Shown here: piece after piece, positions 54,471-64,000 of the stretch
How the letters are laid out: each line of letters begins with the position of its first letter
Numbering within the stretch: the first letter of the stretch is position 1
DNA from: Malurus cyaneus samueli
Taxonomy: Eukaryota > Chordata > Aves > Passeriformes > Maluridae
Reading direction: 5' to 3'
Assembly: GCA_009741485.1 (NCBI GenBank)
Contig: CM019220.1
Location: 28,248,342 to 28,312,341 of the forward strand
DNA length: 64,000 nucleotides
Notes under the pieces: generated by a model
Database searches by the model: none
What the model was told of the DNA's origin: nothing
The model's input: only the letters and a program-made list of their open reading frames with translations
Translations under genes and position numbers: made by a program

Positions 54471-55519
54471 GGGCAGTCGGGAAGGATTCTTTTAATCGAT
54501 TTATTGGACAAAACGTAAAGCTTACACGCGACAATATTTTATTTGAGAACTGTTTATTGATAAAGAAGAGCCAGTGTTCCTACCAAAGGGGGATAGAAAA
54601 AGGAACAAAGAGGGAAAAGGAGAAATGGAGAGAGAGACAGAATAGCGGACAGATCTTTCCTGATGTAGCCCGGTACTCGGGCGGCGAGAGCTCAGCACAC
54701 GGAGCGGGTGCGCGCCGAGCTGCGCGGAGTCTGCGCGGCTCTCGGGGCGGGTCGGGCGCGATTTCCAACCAGCAACATCTGCGTGTCTGAAGCCTGAAAG
54801 GATAGGCTATAGATAAAAACCCATAGACGGATGTCTATAGAACAGGTATTTGTTTATTGCACTGGAGTGGAAGGGGATTTCTCCACCTAACTCACCGAAC
54901 CTTGTCAAGTGCTGTGCCATATTTCTACAGTAAGTATTGTTTAATATCGCGATGTTAGCATAACATCATCATATACGCATGCGGAACTAATTTACATAAG
55001 GTTACCTCATGCTTAGAAATAGCTTTTCTGTACTGTGCTTGCGCTTCCCCAATTTAGGTTGTCCTGGGGGTCTTTTTCGATGAAGGCTCAAGGTCTTCCT
55101 CACATCTGAACTTTTCAACTTTTCCTTCGGAGCATGCACAGTTAGCATGCTCTTTGGGCTTTCTGGATCTAACCGGTCTAAATGATTCATCTTGTAACGA
55201 ATTGGCTTTTCATTTGCCAATTTCGCATTAGTACATCTTGCTATTTTCCAGCTAGCTATACTTAACTATTTTGGGGTTATCCACCTGGAGAGTCTTTGCT
55301 TACTTAAGCATTAAGTAACTAATTAACTACATTTGGCTATTATATTGAACAAAAACTAGGATTCAGGTTACGTAAGTATTAAAGGTTATAGTTCAAGTTA
55401 TACAGATTTATAATATTATAACTCAAGTTGCATAGGTGGTTTATAAATCAAGCAATATAAGCCTCTTGTAACTTTCACCCAAGTTACATAGGCATCATGT
55501 CCCTCCCTCCCGACAGGGC
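54471..55519 (-). mobile_element. Solo LTR of an endogenous retrovirus, with target duplication
   Basis: The LTR proper spans 54,475-55,515 (1,041 bp). On the minus strand it starts TGTCGGGAGG and ends CCTTCCCGACT, an inverted terminal repeat with one mismatch at the terminal base. It is flanked by the direct repeat GGGC (54,471-54,474 and 55,516-55,519). A 4-bp duplication is typical of gammaretrovirus-like (class I) elements. Internally on the minus strand there is an AT-rich U3-like part, a short CpG-rich stretch (about 54,665-54,765), and several AATAAA signals near the 3' end. No gag, pol or env sequence is present, so it is a product of LTR-LTR recombination. It interrupts copy E and is absent from A, so it inserted after that duplication. 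Confidence 0.8.
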
Positions 55520-57021
55520 TCCCAGCAGGTGACACATGTTGAGGAAGAAATAACAAGCACACTGGTTTCTCTCACAGGTATTATTTTATTTCCTTTTAAA
55601 GTCATCCACAAGCCCTCTACATTCATTTCATGTCTCTGTAATACTGAATACACCACAGAGCGCTCAATATCCGTGATTGTCCAGACTGCAGAACTGGAGA
55701 CACTGCTCATTTTCCTCCATAACCCTGGACCATTATTGGAATAATTCTGAGGTCCAGCAAAACATTCCCCCGTTTTTGCCATGTTTACCAATTTCCTCTT
55801 TTTTCATCCAGAGACTATCTCTGGTTCTCTTCATTAATAGCTAAAGGAATAATCCTCATTTCTATGAATATATCTCTTTCATATGACACATATTGCAATG
55901 TTCAATCCAAATAACTTCTCATAACTAGCTTATAACGTCCATTCAGGTTTAACTGGATAACAATCTACTGCATCTCTACTAGAAATGTAATCTCTCTCAC
56001 ACATGTGCCTTAGTTACAAATACAGGTTCTAATTTAAACCAACATTTTCAGACTTTCCAAAGTAGAATTCCATTTGTATTCATGGTTTCCTTCTGATGTC
56101 TATAAACAGACTGGAACAGTAAGTATATAATAAATTCAGTTCTATTGATTTTATAAACCAAAGCTTAAAAAATTAAACCAAACCAAACCCAGAATCCAAC
56201 CTTACCACTTGTGCACTCTCCAGAGGCGTCACATTTCCTCTGTTTTTTAAGTATTGATTCTCTCCGCTTGATTTTCTTGCAATTGTTTTCAAAATCCTTT
56301 CACCATGATTCAACCATTTGATTGGGATGTCACCAGTACTGGTACAAATGCACCTTCTGCTACAATAAATTTTACCTTTTCTAAGAATTTACAATCAGTC
56401 AGGCATCATTTGCCAAATAGTCACACCAAATATTCAAAATGGAATTTTGAGGAATTGGTCATTAAGTACAGTATCATCCAAAGTAACTCTTGTAACCTGT
56501 TCAGAACCAGCACGCCTGTTTCCAGGAAAAAAAATTGCACCAAGCAATAACACATTGGTATAAAAACAGCTCACTAAATGTCCCAGTTATTTTTCCCAAC
56601 AGCTCCATTTCTCCCAGTTACCAAACGATTCATTTTTGTCATCCCCAATGCATGGCATTAAAATGTTTTAATTATTTCTAGTTACACAATGAACAAACTC
56701 AGACAGGTGCTCTGCTGGCCTGGACACAGCATCCTGTTTCCCCACATACACCACTCTCTTAGACAGCTCTTAATGTGTTTAATACAGGACAAGAAGAGTT
56801 CCACCTTTGTCAGTTAGAAAATAGTGTGGTATTCACACTCTATGAACACTTATAAAACAGTTTTTTTAACTCTGAATAATGGTTTTTAAAATGTTTTCAC
56901 AGCACTATCTAACACTAATAATGTTTCTAATACTCATCAGCTGATAACGGTAAGTAAGAAAAGATCTTTTGTAAAGCTAGAATTGATTCTACAAATTCAG
57001 AGGCATGTATACAGCAACCAT

Positions 57022-57317
57022 AGGACTTGTCAGTAACCTGTGAACCCTGGGGATCACTCTGTAAATGACATCACAATTGGAAGTGCCAAGTGACACCGTT
57101 CTCAGGGACACGTAGCTGGAACGCGGGGCAATTGTGACACCCGATGGCTGCTCCTGGAACGACCCACGGGAAAGCTTCAACGAGCACGGGCCCGGCAGCG
57201 GCACAACGAGCAGCTTAAAGGCTCTTTGGTTCCTGTAAATTGACTCAGACTTTCACATACCTCACGCAGTGTCCCCTGATGCTCAAACTAAATCAGCTCA
57301 GTGCCCTTCTGCTCAAG
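57022..57317. repeat. Highly conserved 296-bp CpG-rich core, copy E
   Basis: Partner of the block at 44,140-44,435, the same length with about 7 mismatches. Sequence on both sides diverges abruptly: the left flank lacks the TA/TG microsatellite of copy A, and the right flank has a long T tract followed by A-rich sequence. The shared minus-strand frame (SGVTIAPRSSYVSL) stays open in both. Confidence 0.75.
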
Positions 57318-58304
57318 TATACATCCAAAACACAGGATTCCAAATCATTTTTTTTTTTTTTTTTTAAAAAAAGAAACAAAAACAAAAACAACTAAAAAAC
57401 CCATCAAGATCTTCATACCTGACGAAGCAGAAATTAAAATATTACTTATTCCTCTGGCCACTTCTCACATGCTCCAAACTCTGAAAAAAAAACTCCTCTT
57501 ACAAATTCTGACACTTCTCCCATATCACAGTCACTTGCACAATTGCCTGGGGAGAGGCAAAGTAAGGGTTGGTTCGACACATCCTGTTCACTCTGTTCTC
57601 AGAGTGTTGTACCTGTGCAACTGCTCCTGCCAAAGGAGCCCAACACTCACTCTTGGTTTTTACAAGGTTTGATTAGATTTGCAGAGAAATAAAATCAAAA
57701 CAATGCATTTCACTGAGCAGTACCTGAATCAAGGCTTTCCAGAATGCAACATCATCCTCATTCCTCTCTTTTCATGGGCACAGAGCACTCAAACACAATT
57801 GTTTAGAGAGGAAACTACCTGCTCTTGCATCATACAAAAGAAACTGCTGAGAAAATAAAACACATTCTACTAAAGAGTTAAAACTCATGTAAAACAGACA
57901 TTTTTAAACATCACAAGATATACCAAATTCAAAGGATTTCACTTCTAAGACTTAGCTAAGACACCATCTTCACCACACTTTTTAATAATGCAATCAGTGC
58001 TGCTATGACCAAGCTACAAGCTCCCAAAACAAATCCTGAGTAACTGGGGAGTAAATTCTTACCTCAGTCATCTAGGTTCACACTGGACTGCACATGTAAC
58101 AACTCATCACAGAATTTTCCAATGGAGACATTCAGTGAAGAAAACCACAGCTCATTTGATGGAAAGGAGTTTCATCAAACATAATCATGACACTTACCCC
58201 AATGTATGTATAGATTTTGCATTTCTACTGTGGGTTAACAAACAGAACCAGATAATGGGAAACAGTGGCAGACATAATACAAAATAACTCCATGCAGGTC
58301 TCAC

Positions 58305-58470
58305 CCATTTGTTGCTTGGGACTCTTTCACTGAGCGGATTCTGGGTCATAGAAATTAAGTGGAAAATGACAAATGCTATCAATTGCAGGGCATCCCAGCC
58401 CAAAGGTCCTCACGACACAAGTCAAGCCTGTCTAGACACAACTTCATATTTTTAGAAAACTCCATTCCAG
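58305..58470 (-). pseudogene. SPAG17-like exon 3-type remnant, copy E
   Basis: Splice sites match copy A (acceptor cttcttgcag, donor AATGG|gtgagacc), and the exon is 166 bp against 154. A one-base deletion in the middle shifts the frame: the first part reads MEFSKNMKLCLDRLDLCRED, and the second part continues in another frame as LQLIAFVIFHLISM. An insertion of about 13 bp near the 3' end adds to the length difference. The conserved LxLIAFxIFxLIS stretch across two frames shows it derives from the same coding exon as copy A. Confidence 0.45.
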
Positions 58471-58559
58471 CTGCAAGAAGACTTATTTCCACCTACAAGA
58501 ACCCTGAAAAAAAAATTCAAGAAAAAAATGTCATTAGTTCCAGAAAATCTCACAAGTAC

Positions 58560-58606
58560 CTGCAATGTCATTTATAAAGTGCATTACACCAGGAAAGCAA
58601 CTTACT
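58560..58606 (-). pseudogene. SPAG17-like exon 2-type fragment, truncated at the E/F junction
   Basis: The minus strand retains VSCFPGVMHFINDIA and the donor GCAG|gtacttg. Sequence 5' of this on the minus strand switches abruptly to the MMTSD-type segment of copy F, so the duplication junction lies inside the exon. Confidence 0.4.
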
Positions 58607-58610
58607 TCTC

Positions 58611-59835
58611 ATCATCAAAGAAAAGGATTCAAGCAAAACCCCATCAATTTCATGCCAGCCCTCTCTGAATCTCTTCAATAGTACCTAGACACTCTACCCA
58701 ATTGCTGCTATGGTGACAGTGGGTATCACCAACTACCAACTTTGTTTTCTTATTCCATATTCAGGAAAAAGGGGATAGCTCCTCATTCATTTAGGAGCAT
58801 CTTCAGAGCTAATTTTTATAGAACTGCTCATGATTCTTGTTATCTCAATCTTACAGCAGTGTGAAATGGCATCTCCAATACAATCAATTTATACTCACTC
58901 CTGCATTCACTTAGAACCCCACAGCCTGGGTTGGGAAGAGGTACAATATTCCCAAAACTCAAAGCTCATAAAATCAGCACCATGCAGTGTAGCAGTGCTG
59001 AGAAGATACAGGCTACAACAGGGACAACTTCCAGAAGGGAGTTGGTGTCTCCCTAATTCAAATCCATTAAAAAAACATGCTATTTTCTCTGAACACACCT
59101 TGCCTCCACACCCCGGTATTGGCACCAGTCCTGTCCAAGAGACAGTAAATGCAGTTCCAAGAATATGACACTTGAAAAAAAATCCATCAGGGAGTAAAGT
59201 GCACATTTACATCCTTTGGGATCTTCCTCATTAAACCTCTTACTGAATCCTACAGTTTTTTTAAATTACTTTGTTACACTCTCACTACCGATTTATATAA
59301 CCAGAAGCTTTCCACTTTCTTTTTTTGTCCCATGTTCTTGATGTGGAAAGACCTTTTGTAAAGCTAAATTTATTTTAAAAAAATTATATACATGTACATG
59401 GCAACCGTATGACTTTTCAGCACCATGCCTTTCAACTTGTGGACCCTTGTGATCACTCTTTAAATGACAGCACAGTTTGTACACATTACACTATTTATTA
59501 GGACAGGTACCTGAAAAGTGGGGCAATTGTGACACCTTATGGCTGTTCCTGTAAAAACCTTGAACATTTTAAGTGTAAATAGGTGGAAAAAACAGAGTTT
59601 GGGGTTTTAAGTTCTGATTTGGTCACAGGATACAAGTAACTCACCCAGCACCACAGCCCTGTTTGCAGGAGTTCCTCAGGACTGGCGATCCCACCAAAAC
59701 CAAGAGCCTCCCTCTGCCACGAGGCTGCTCTGCAGAGTGCCGAGGGGAGCAGTCACCCCAAATACACCCACTGTCACCATAGCAGCAATCTGTGACCCCA
59801 AACATTCCCAGGAGAGCCAAGGACAACATCACAGT
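58611..59835 (-). repeat. Segmental duplication copy F (truncated, without minisatellite)
   Basis: It contains the attcaagcaaaaccccatca segment (58,627), a diverged remnant of the CpG-rich core (about 59,418-59,560), and an array-leading flank at 59,600-59,835. In that flank, recognisable pieces (ggctgctctgc, cagtcaccccaaa, gtgaccccaaacattccc) occur once, without 53-bp amplification. The exon 2/3-type segments are missing. It is the most diverged copy and resembles the state before the minisatellite expanded. Confidence 0.65.
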
Positions 59836-60339
59836 TAACACATTACCACCACAGTAATGTAAATGTGTTGGTGTTTCCTGGACTCCTCACCATGCACTTC
59901 AATAAATCCAGTCTAGCCCATAAACAGAAAGAGATTATACAGAAACTAGCATGCAAAATATCACAATGACACACACTGTCCATAAAATTTCCCACAGGCT
60001 TTATAGACCTCTTAGCAGGCCCCCACGAACACTATAAATACCCTACCTTATCCTCAGGATATGAACTTAGCCATAAGGTTACGCAGGTGGCTCTCATCAA
60101 TAGCCAGAATGTCTCCAGCTGATTTAACCAATTCAGTTAGGTTTGCTCCTATAAAACCCTCCACTGAACACTAGGGCAGCTTGAGGGAAGGTGGTATGGC
60201 TTAAGCAGCTTTTTAAAAGGCTAGGTTGTAGACAAGCTCTTGAAATGAGAAGTGATTTCATGTTGTCTTTGTGAGGCTTTTTCTTACAGATTTGAGATTT
60301 TATTTAGTTTCATGAAATCATTTATGTTGTAAAAAAAAC
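59836..60339. other. Intergenic, nothing recognised
   Basis: AT-rich DNA between copy F and the first CR1 fragment. No open frame, repeat or regulatory motif stands out. Confidence 0.6.
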
Positions 60340-60652
60340 CCTTAAGACCATTAAGTCCATTATTAAACTGTGTCCTGAAGTGCTGCATCTGCACACTTTT
60401 CATATCTCTCCTGGGATGGCAACTCCACTTCTCTGGGCATCCTGTTCCAGTGGGGAAATCCTTCCTAATACCAATCCAAACCTACTTTGTCATATTTTGA
60501 GCTTCCTTTCTCTTGTCATATTGCTTTTTCTTTTGGGCCACAAGAGCTGAATTCCCCGTGAGTGCAACCTCTTTTCATGTAGTTGCAGAGAGCATTAAGA
60601 TTCCCTGAGCGCCTTTTTATTCATTTTTTTCCAGGCTAAATATTCTCACTTT
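60340..60652 (-). mobile_element. CR1 LINE fragment, old
   Basis: Read on the plus strand, phrases such as gatggcaactccacttctc, gggcatcctgttccagtgg, aatccttcctaatac, tgtagttgcagagagcatta and tccaggctaaatattc match the antisense avian CR1 3' region in order (the usual forms are gggcagcctgttcc, ttcttcctaat, gtagttgtagagag, tccaggctaaac). Many substitutions and indels show age. It carries no open frame. Confidence 0.8.
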
Positions 60653-61152
60653 CAAGAATATTTGCCAGAGCAGGAGTTACAACTCTTACAGCAGGTTTGT
60701 GGCAAAGAAGGAAGTATGTGGAAACTGCTTTTTGTTCCAATTTGGATGAAAGCAACAGTTCTTTGGCTGTGATTTTGTAGGTTCATAGGCAACTTTCTCC
60801 CTTGGTAGAAATGCATGGCTTGATCTTTATTTGTAGGGGAATAGTAGGGCAATGTATTAAACTGGGATTATTTTCATTGTGGAGGACGCATGCAAACCAT
60901 AGTGAAACACATTATTAGTAAAGCACAGTGAGCTCTTGGACTACCCACTTGTAATTTATTCAATTACTCATAAAGCAATCAACGTTTGTAAGAACTACAC
61001 TAATGACCTTAATTTTTGAGGTGTAGCAAAGAAAGTGGAAAAGTCAAGAAGCCTGAGTTATGTTAAGCCTGGTATTTCTGTGGTTATTTAGGATTTTTTA
61101 AAGAAATGTTGTAGACAGTACCAATAAGTGTGGAGCAGGTGACACAGGGACA
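60653..61152. other. Intergenic, nothing recognised
   Basis: AT-rich DNA between two CR1 fragments. A minus-strand open frame of 66 codons has no support. Confidence 0.6.
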
Positions 61153-61440
61153 TATCCAGGTAGGTTTGGAACATATCCAGAGAGGGAGACTCCACACCCT
61201 CCCCAGTCAGCTGTTCCAGAGCTCTGCCACCCTCACTGTAAAGAAGCTCTTCCTCTTGTTGAGGTAAAACTTCTTGTGATTTAGTTTATGGCCATAACTA
61301 TGGATCACCACATCCCAACTCTTAGCCTTGCACAGGAACTCCTCAAGAATCCCACCTGTGCCTGCGAGTGCTGTCCCAACGCTCCTTGAACTCTGCCAGG
61401 CTTGGTGCTGTGACCATTTTCTCTGGGAGACGTGGCCGTG
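61153..61440 (-). mobile_element. CR1 LINE fragment
   Basis: The plus strand reads gagggagactccacaccctc, cagctgttccagagctctg, ccaccctcactgtaaagaag and ctcttcctcttgttgaggt. This is the antisense of the CR1 3' region (ggagactccaca, gcctgttccag, ccctcaccgtaaagaagtt, cttcctcatattgaggt). It is better preserved than the fragment at 60,340. Confidence 0.85.
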
Positions 61441-62049
61441 CAAGCGGCTGAGTCAGGATTTATTTATCACTTGACTGTTAGTGGAGCCTGGGAGAGCCTG
61501 TTTCTCTCCCTGAAATTTGATGGCATGGTTGATGCACCCTTTAGGATGTGACGGATCCAAAGCATGAGGGAAATCACACTGCAAAAGCCACAAAGGAAAG
61601 AGAGGAATACTGCAAGATTAAAATTCATTCGACTTGAAGCAACTTGTTGTTGTTATAAGAAAAAAAAGCCTGTCCTTGAACTGCCATGAGCAAGCCAGAC
61701 ACTGCTTAGGAGGCCTATTAGTTGAAAACCTTCTATAGCCTTTTTATACGTTATCAATGTAAGAATGTAATAACTTCTTACATATTATTAAAATACAATG
61801 TAACCACTTCCAATATATTATCAATGATAGCTTTTTTATATATTGTTATAAGTTCTTAATAGTGTATTAGCAACATATAGTATACCAGCTGCAGCTCTCG
61901 AAAGAAAAGCTTTCTCTAAGGTACCCCCCTGTTATGCTGCATTCAGGCTCCACCAGTGCGAAAAGCCCATTAAAATCAGCTTTAAGCCCACCCTGGACGG
62001 AGAAGTTAATATTTATCAGTCGGAGTAGAGTTCACCAGCTCACACTGTG
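61441..62049. other. Intergenic upstream of the CpG island
   Basis: AT-rich, with weak inverted repeats around 61,720-61,870 (several TATTA/TAATA stretches). No gene or TATA-box promoter with supporting elements is recognised. Confidence 0.6.
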
Positions 62050-62448
62050 CTCAGTTCTGTAACAAGCGCGGCCCGCGCACCGCCCAGAACGGATCCCTTT
62101 AAACCGAGTGGTTTGGGAGGACATTCAGTGCCCTTTCTCCCGTCATGAGAGCAGCAGCGCTTCCAGCAAACAGCGAATGCCGCCGCTCCCTCACGCCGCT
62201 CCCGCCTTCCCGCCACTGAGCTCCCGTGACGTCACGCGGCCCGCCCCCGCTGTGACGTCACCCCGCTCCGCCCCGCCGGTGACGCCCTGGGCGCGCGCTG
62301 GCTGCCGGGTTGATTGGCCGGCCGGCGGCGCGTTCCCATCGTGCCCCGCGGGACCCGTTGCGCCTCCCCCGCGGCGGCGGCGCGCCCGACCATCCCATCC
62401 CGCCTCACCCGCTCCGGAGCCCGGCCGGAGCCCCCACCCCGCCCCGCC
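62050..62448 (+). promoter_or_regulatory. ZC3H15: ZC3H15 CpG-island promoter and 5' UTR
   Basis: GC content and CpG density rise sharply from about 62,060 and fall after about 62,620, marking a CpG island around exon 1. It has two perfect palindromic CRE sites TGACGTCA (62,227-62,234 and 62,253-62,260) and a related TGACGCC at 62,280. It also has several GC boxes in CCGCCC orientation (62,239-62,276) and an inverted CCAAT box (ATTGG, 62,313-62,317). No TATA box is present. This is the architecture of a housekeeping promoter responsive to CREB/ATF, NF-Y and Sp1 factors. The transcription start is probably between the CCAAT box and the ATG at 62,449. Confidence 0.8.
62227..62260. promoter_or_regulatory. 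Paired CRE (TGACGTCA) sites
   Basis: Two perfect 8-bp cAMP-response elements with centres 26 bp apart and GC boxes between them. The family is bound by CREB/ATF dimers. Location in the CpG island upstream of the ZC3H15 start supports function. Confidence 0.75.
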
Positions 62449-62525
62449 ATGCCCCAAAGAAGCAGCAGCAGCCGGCGGGGGGCAGCAAGAAGGCGGACCA
62501 GAAGAAGAAGGAGAAGATCATCGAG
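62449..62525 (+). CDS. ZC3H15: ZC3H15 exon 1 (coding part), with a one-base frameshift
   Basis: ZC3H15 (DFRP1) is a lysine-rich CCCH zinc-finger protein that binds and stabilises the GTPase DRG1 in the cytoplasm. The expected N-terminus, as remembered from the human protein, is MPPKKQ, then GGSKKAEQKKKEKIIE, and then exon 2 starting with DKTFG. Here PKKQQQPAGGSKKADQKKKE followed by KIIE is encoded and runs into a consensus donor (ATCGAG|gtgagg). The ATG in a good context (ccgccATGc) is one base out of frame with it: the exon is 77 bp where 78 are needed, and the C run after ATG has four Cs instead of the five expected. No in-frame upstream ATG exists. A sequencing or assembly error in the homopolymer is the simplest reading. 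The zinc fingers and DRG-binding region lie in later exons outside the window. Confidence 0.9.
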
Positions 62526-64000
62526 GTGAGGAGGCCCAGGCGGCCGCTGTCTGGCCGCGGCCTCTCGCTGGGCCCTGCCGCTCCCTTGCGGCTGGAGCGG
62601 CTGAGGGAAGGGTGGCACAGCCCAAACCTCTCTGTTCCCTCTCTGTCTCCCCTCGCTGATAGCTGTCTGGACCCAGCTTTGGGTGTTCAGCCAGGACATT
62701 GCGAGGCCCGAGCTGTGATGGGCTGAACGTGATCTGACAATGCTGCTCTGCCTTCGTTTTTCCTCGCCCTTTCCCATATTCATCCTGGTGTCCTGTGTGT
62801 CCGTGTATTTGCAGAGTCCGGCTCGCTGGGGTGTAGGTTTGTGCTTTTGGGGGTTGGACCGGGTGATGTCCAGAGATCCCTTCACACCGTAGTGATTCGG
62901 TCCCTCACTCAGTTAGGCGGGGGGATTTGTTACAATTTACCCGTGTGACCAGATGAAAAAAAACAACGAGCTACTTGAGGAATATATGTATGTTACTTAT
63001 TAGGACAGTCACATCAGTCTTCCTCTGGCAGTAGAATTTATGCTGAGACAATCAGAGTACTTACAGGAAATTAAATATTTGCCTGCTTTTGTTGACATGA
63101 AAAATGCTGCTCAGCCGCGCCATGCTGTTCAGTGTAAATATCCATGTAACATCAGTTTTCTTTTAAATCTGAGGCTACAGAGTGTTGTATCTGTGTTTTT
63201 TGGAAAAGTCAGGTTTTTTGGAAAAGTCAGGTTAGAGCAGTTGGTCTTGTGTTCTCCTGGCATTGGAGTTCCTGAGGTTCTTGCTGAATCCAGCTGCTTC
63301 TTATTTACAAAGTAATAAAAATGATTTTTATAGGAAAATTCTGCTTTTTATTACACAGAAATGTAGCTGCAAGGAGAAAAGCTTGAGTCGATTGCTAACA
63401 ATAACTGTTGCATAAATCAAATACACTGGGGTTATATTTTCCTTGCAGTATTTACAGTAGAAATCAAGAGTGTAAATGATAGATTTTCTTTCCCAACTAA
63501 TTGTTTTGACTTCTCAGTTAGCACCAAGTAACAGAGAAGCTGCTATTCATAGGGAACATGTTGTAAGTGAAAATGGCATGAGTCTGGAAACCTGGAGCTG
63601 TGTATTTTGTAATTATTTTATAATATGATTTTGGATTGCTAGGGCTTCCAAAACCATTTTTGAGCTGAGCTGTTATCACTGGATGAACATCTGTTACTTT
63701 TTCCTGCTAGGAAGAAAATGTTGGTATCAAATCAAAGGCATTAAAAAGTTTTAAATGCAGGTATTTCAGTTACAAAAGATAATTTCTGCTTCAGGTACTC
63801 ATGTGAGCTGTATTTTTTTTCCTGAGAAATAATAGATTTGGTGTAGAAACCTCTCCTTAACAATGAAGCTAAAGATAAAGAAGAATTGGTTCAGGCAATA
63901 AATAGAAACTTCTGGCAGTGGAGTTTAGGAAGTAGAGACATCTGTCCAGATTGGATATAGGGTAAAGACTTAACTTCAAATCAGTACAGTTAGAAAACTG
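62526..64000 (+). other. ZC3H15: ZC3H15 intron 1 (partial)
   Basis: Begins with the donor gtgagg; the first 100 bp are still CpG-rich. No segment encoding the expected exon 2 start (DKTFGLKNKKG) was found before the window ends, so the intron exceeds 1.47 kb. It contains a CR1 scrap and a 17-18 bp tandem duplication (ttttttggaaaagtcaggt type) at about 63,195-63,231. Confidence 0.8.
62847..62900 (+). mobile_element. CR1 3'-terminal scrap in intron 1
   Basis: The sequence gggttggaccgggtgatgtc, cagagatcccttcacac, then gtgattcggt matches the sense 3' end of CR1 (ggttggactagatgatctcc, agaggtcccttccaac, then attctgtg-type terminal repeats). It is a very short, 5'-truncated insertion. Confidence 0.7.

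Larger units (their letters stand above)
53521..58610 (-). repeat. Segmental duplication copy E (long form, with LTR)
   Basis: The block has the same order of homologous segments as copy A. The attcagccaaaacctcaac segment (53,645) is followed by a solo LTR insertion, then the 55,930-56,480 segments, the CpG-rich core at 57,022-57,317 and exon-like remnants at 58,305-58,606. Removing the LTR leaves about 4.05 kb. It joins copy F inside the exon 2-type segment at about 58,606. Coding capacity is lost through a 1-base deletion in the exon 3-type segment and a truncated exon 2-type segment. Confidence 0.8.

Noticed and set aside
55002..55220. 72-codon minus-strand basic open frame inside the solo LTR
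   Set aside because: It lies in the LTR U3-like part with no splice or protein evidence; retroviral coding regions are absent from this element.
62108..62659. 183-codon plus-strand and 217-codon minus-strand frames in the CpG island
   Set aside because: GC-rich Pro/Ala/Arg-rich frames are expected in a CpG island. The frame encoding the ZC3H15 N-terminus is a different one and ends at a splice donor.
63711..63761. Exon-like segment in ZC3H15 intron 1 (gctag|gaagaaaatg ... ttaaatgcag|gtattt)
   Set aside because: The translation does not match the expected exon 2 of ZC3H15 (DKTFG...), and the polypyrimidine tract is short; it is treated as a cryptic site.

Overview
The window is vertebrate nuclear DNA and most likely avian. 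It is AT-rich and poor in interspersed repeats. The recognisable repeats are decayed CR1 LINE pieces and one solo retroviral LTR. The only gene anchor is exon 1 of ZC3H15 (DRG family regulatory protein 1) at the right end, on the plus strand, inside a CpG island. In vertebrates ZC3H15 usually sits next to ITGAV with a long gene-poor stretch upstream, and the rest of the window fits that. No prokaryotic feature is present.

Layout. (1) 1-40.7 kb: AT-rich intergenic DNA with homopolymer tracts, two small tandem repeats, two perfect hairpins and one CR1 scrap; I see no supportable gene. (2) 40.7-59.85 kb: a local segmental-duplication cluster. Two long copies (A, about 40.73-45.55 kb; E, about 53.52-58.61 kb) flank three compact copies. 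The compact copies are about 1.45-kb spacers separated by arrays of a 53-bp minisatellite (6, 13, 8 and 10 monomers, plus a degraded stretch). A truncated copy F (58.61-59.84 kb) looks like a form from before the minisatellite grew. Copy E carries a 1,041-bp solo LTR with a 4-bp target duplication. (3) 59.85-62.05 kb: intergenic DNA with two old CR1 fragments. (4) 62.05-64 kb: CpG-island promoter with two perfect CRE sites, an inverted CCAAT box and GC boxes, then ZC3H15 exon 1 and the start of intron 1.

The most interesting content is on the minus strand of the duplication cluster. Copy A has two adjacent splice-bounded open segments of 83 and 154 bp with matching intron phase. Their translation resembles, from memory, the N-terminal part of SPAG17 (the PF6-like central-pair protein of motile cilia). 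Other copies hold damaged versions. The cluster may therefore be tandem, mostly broken copies of the 5' part of a SPAG17-like gene, with the minisatellite lying in what would be an intron. This is inference and needs a protein search and testis RNA.

Two points concern data quality. ZC3H15 exon 1 lacks one C just after the start codon, which shifts the frame. The stretch 50.04-51.5 kb looks like noisy consensus rather than genomic sequence. Both suggest an imperfectly polished long-read assembly.
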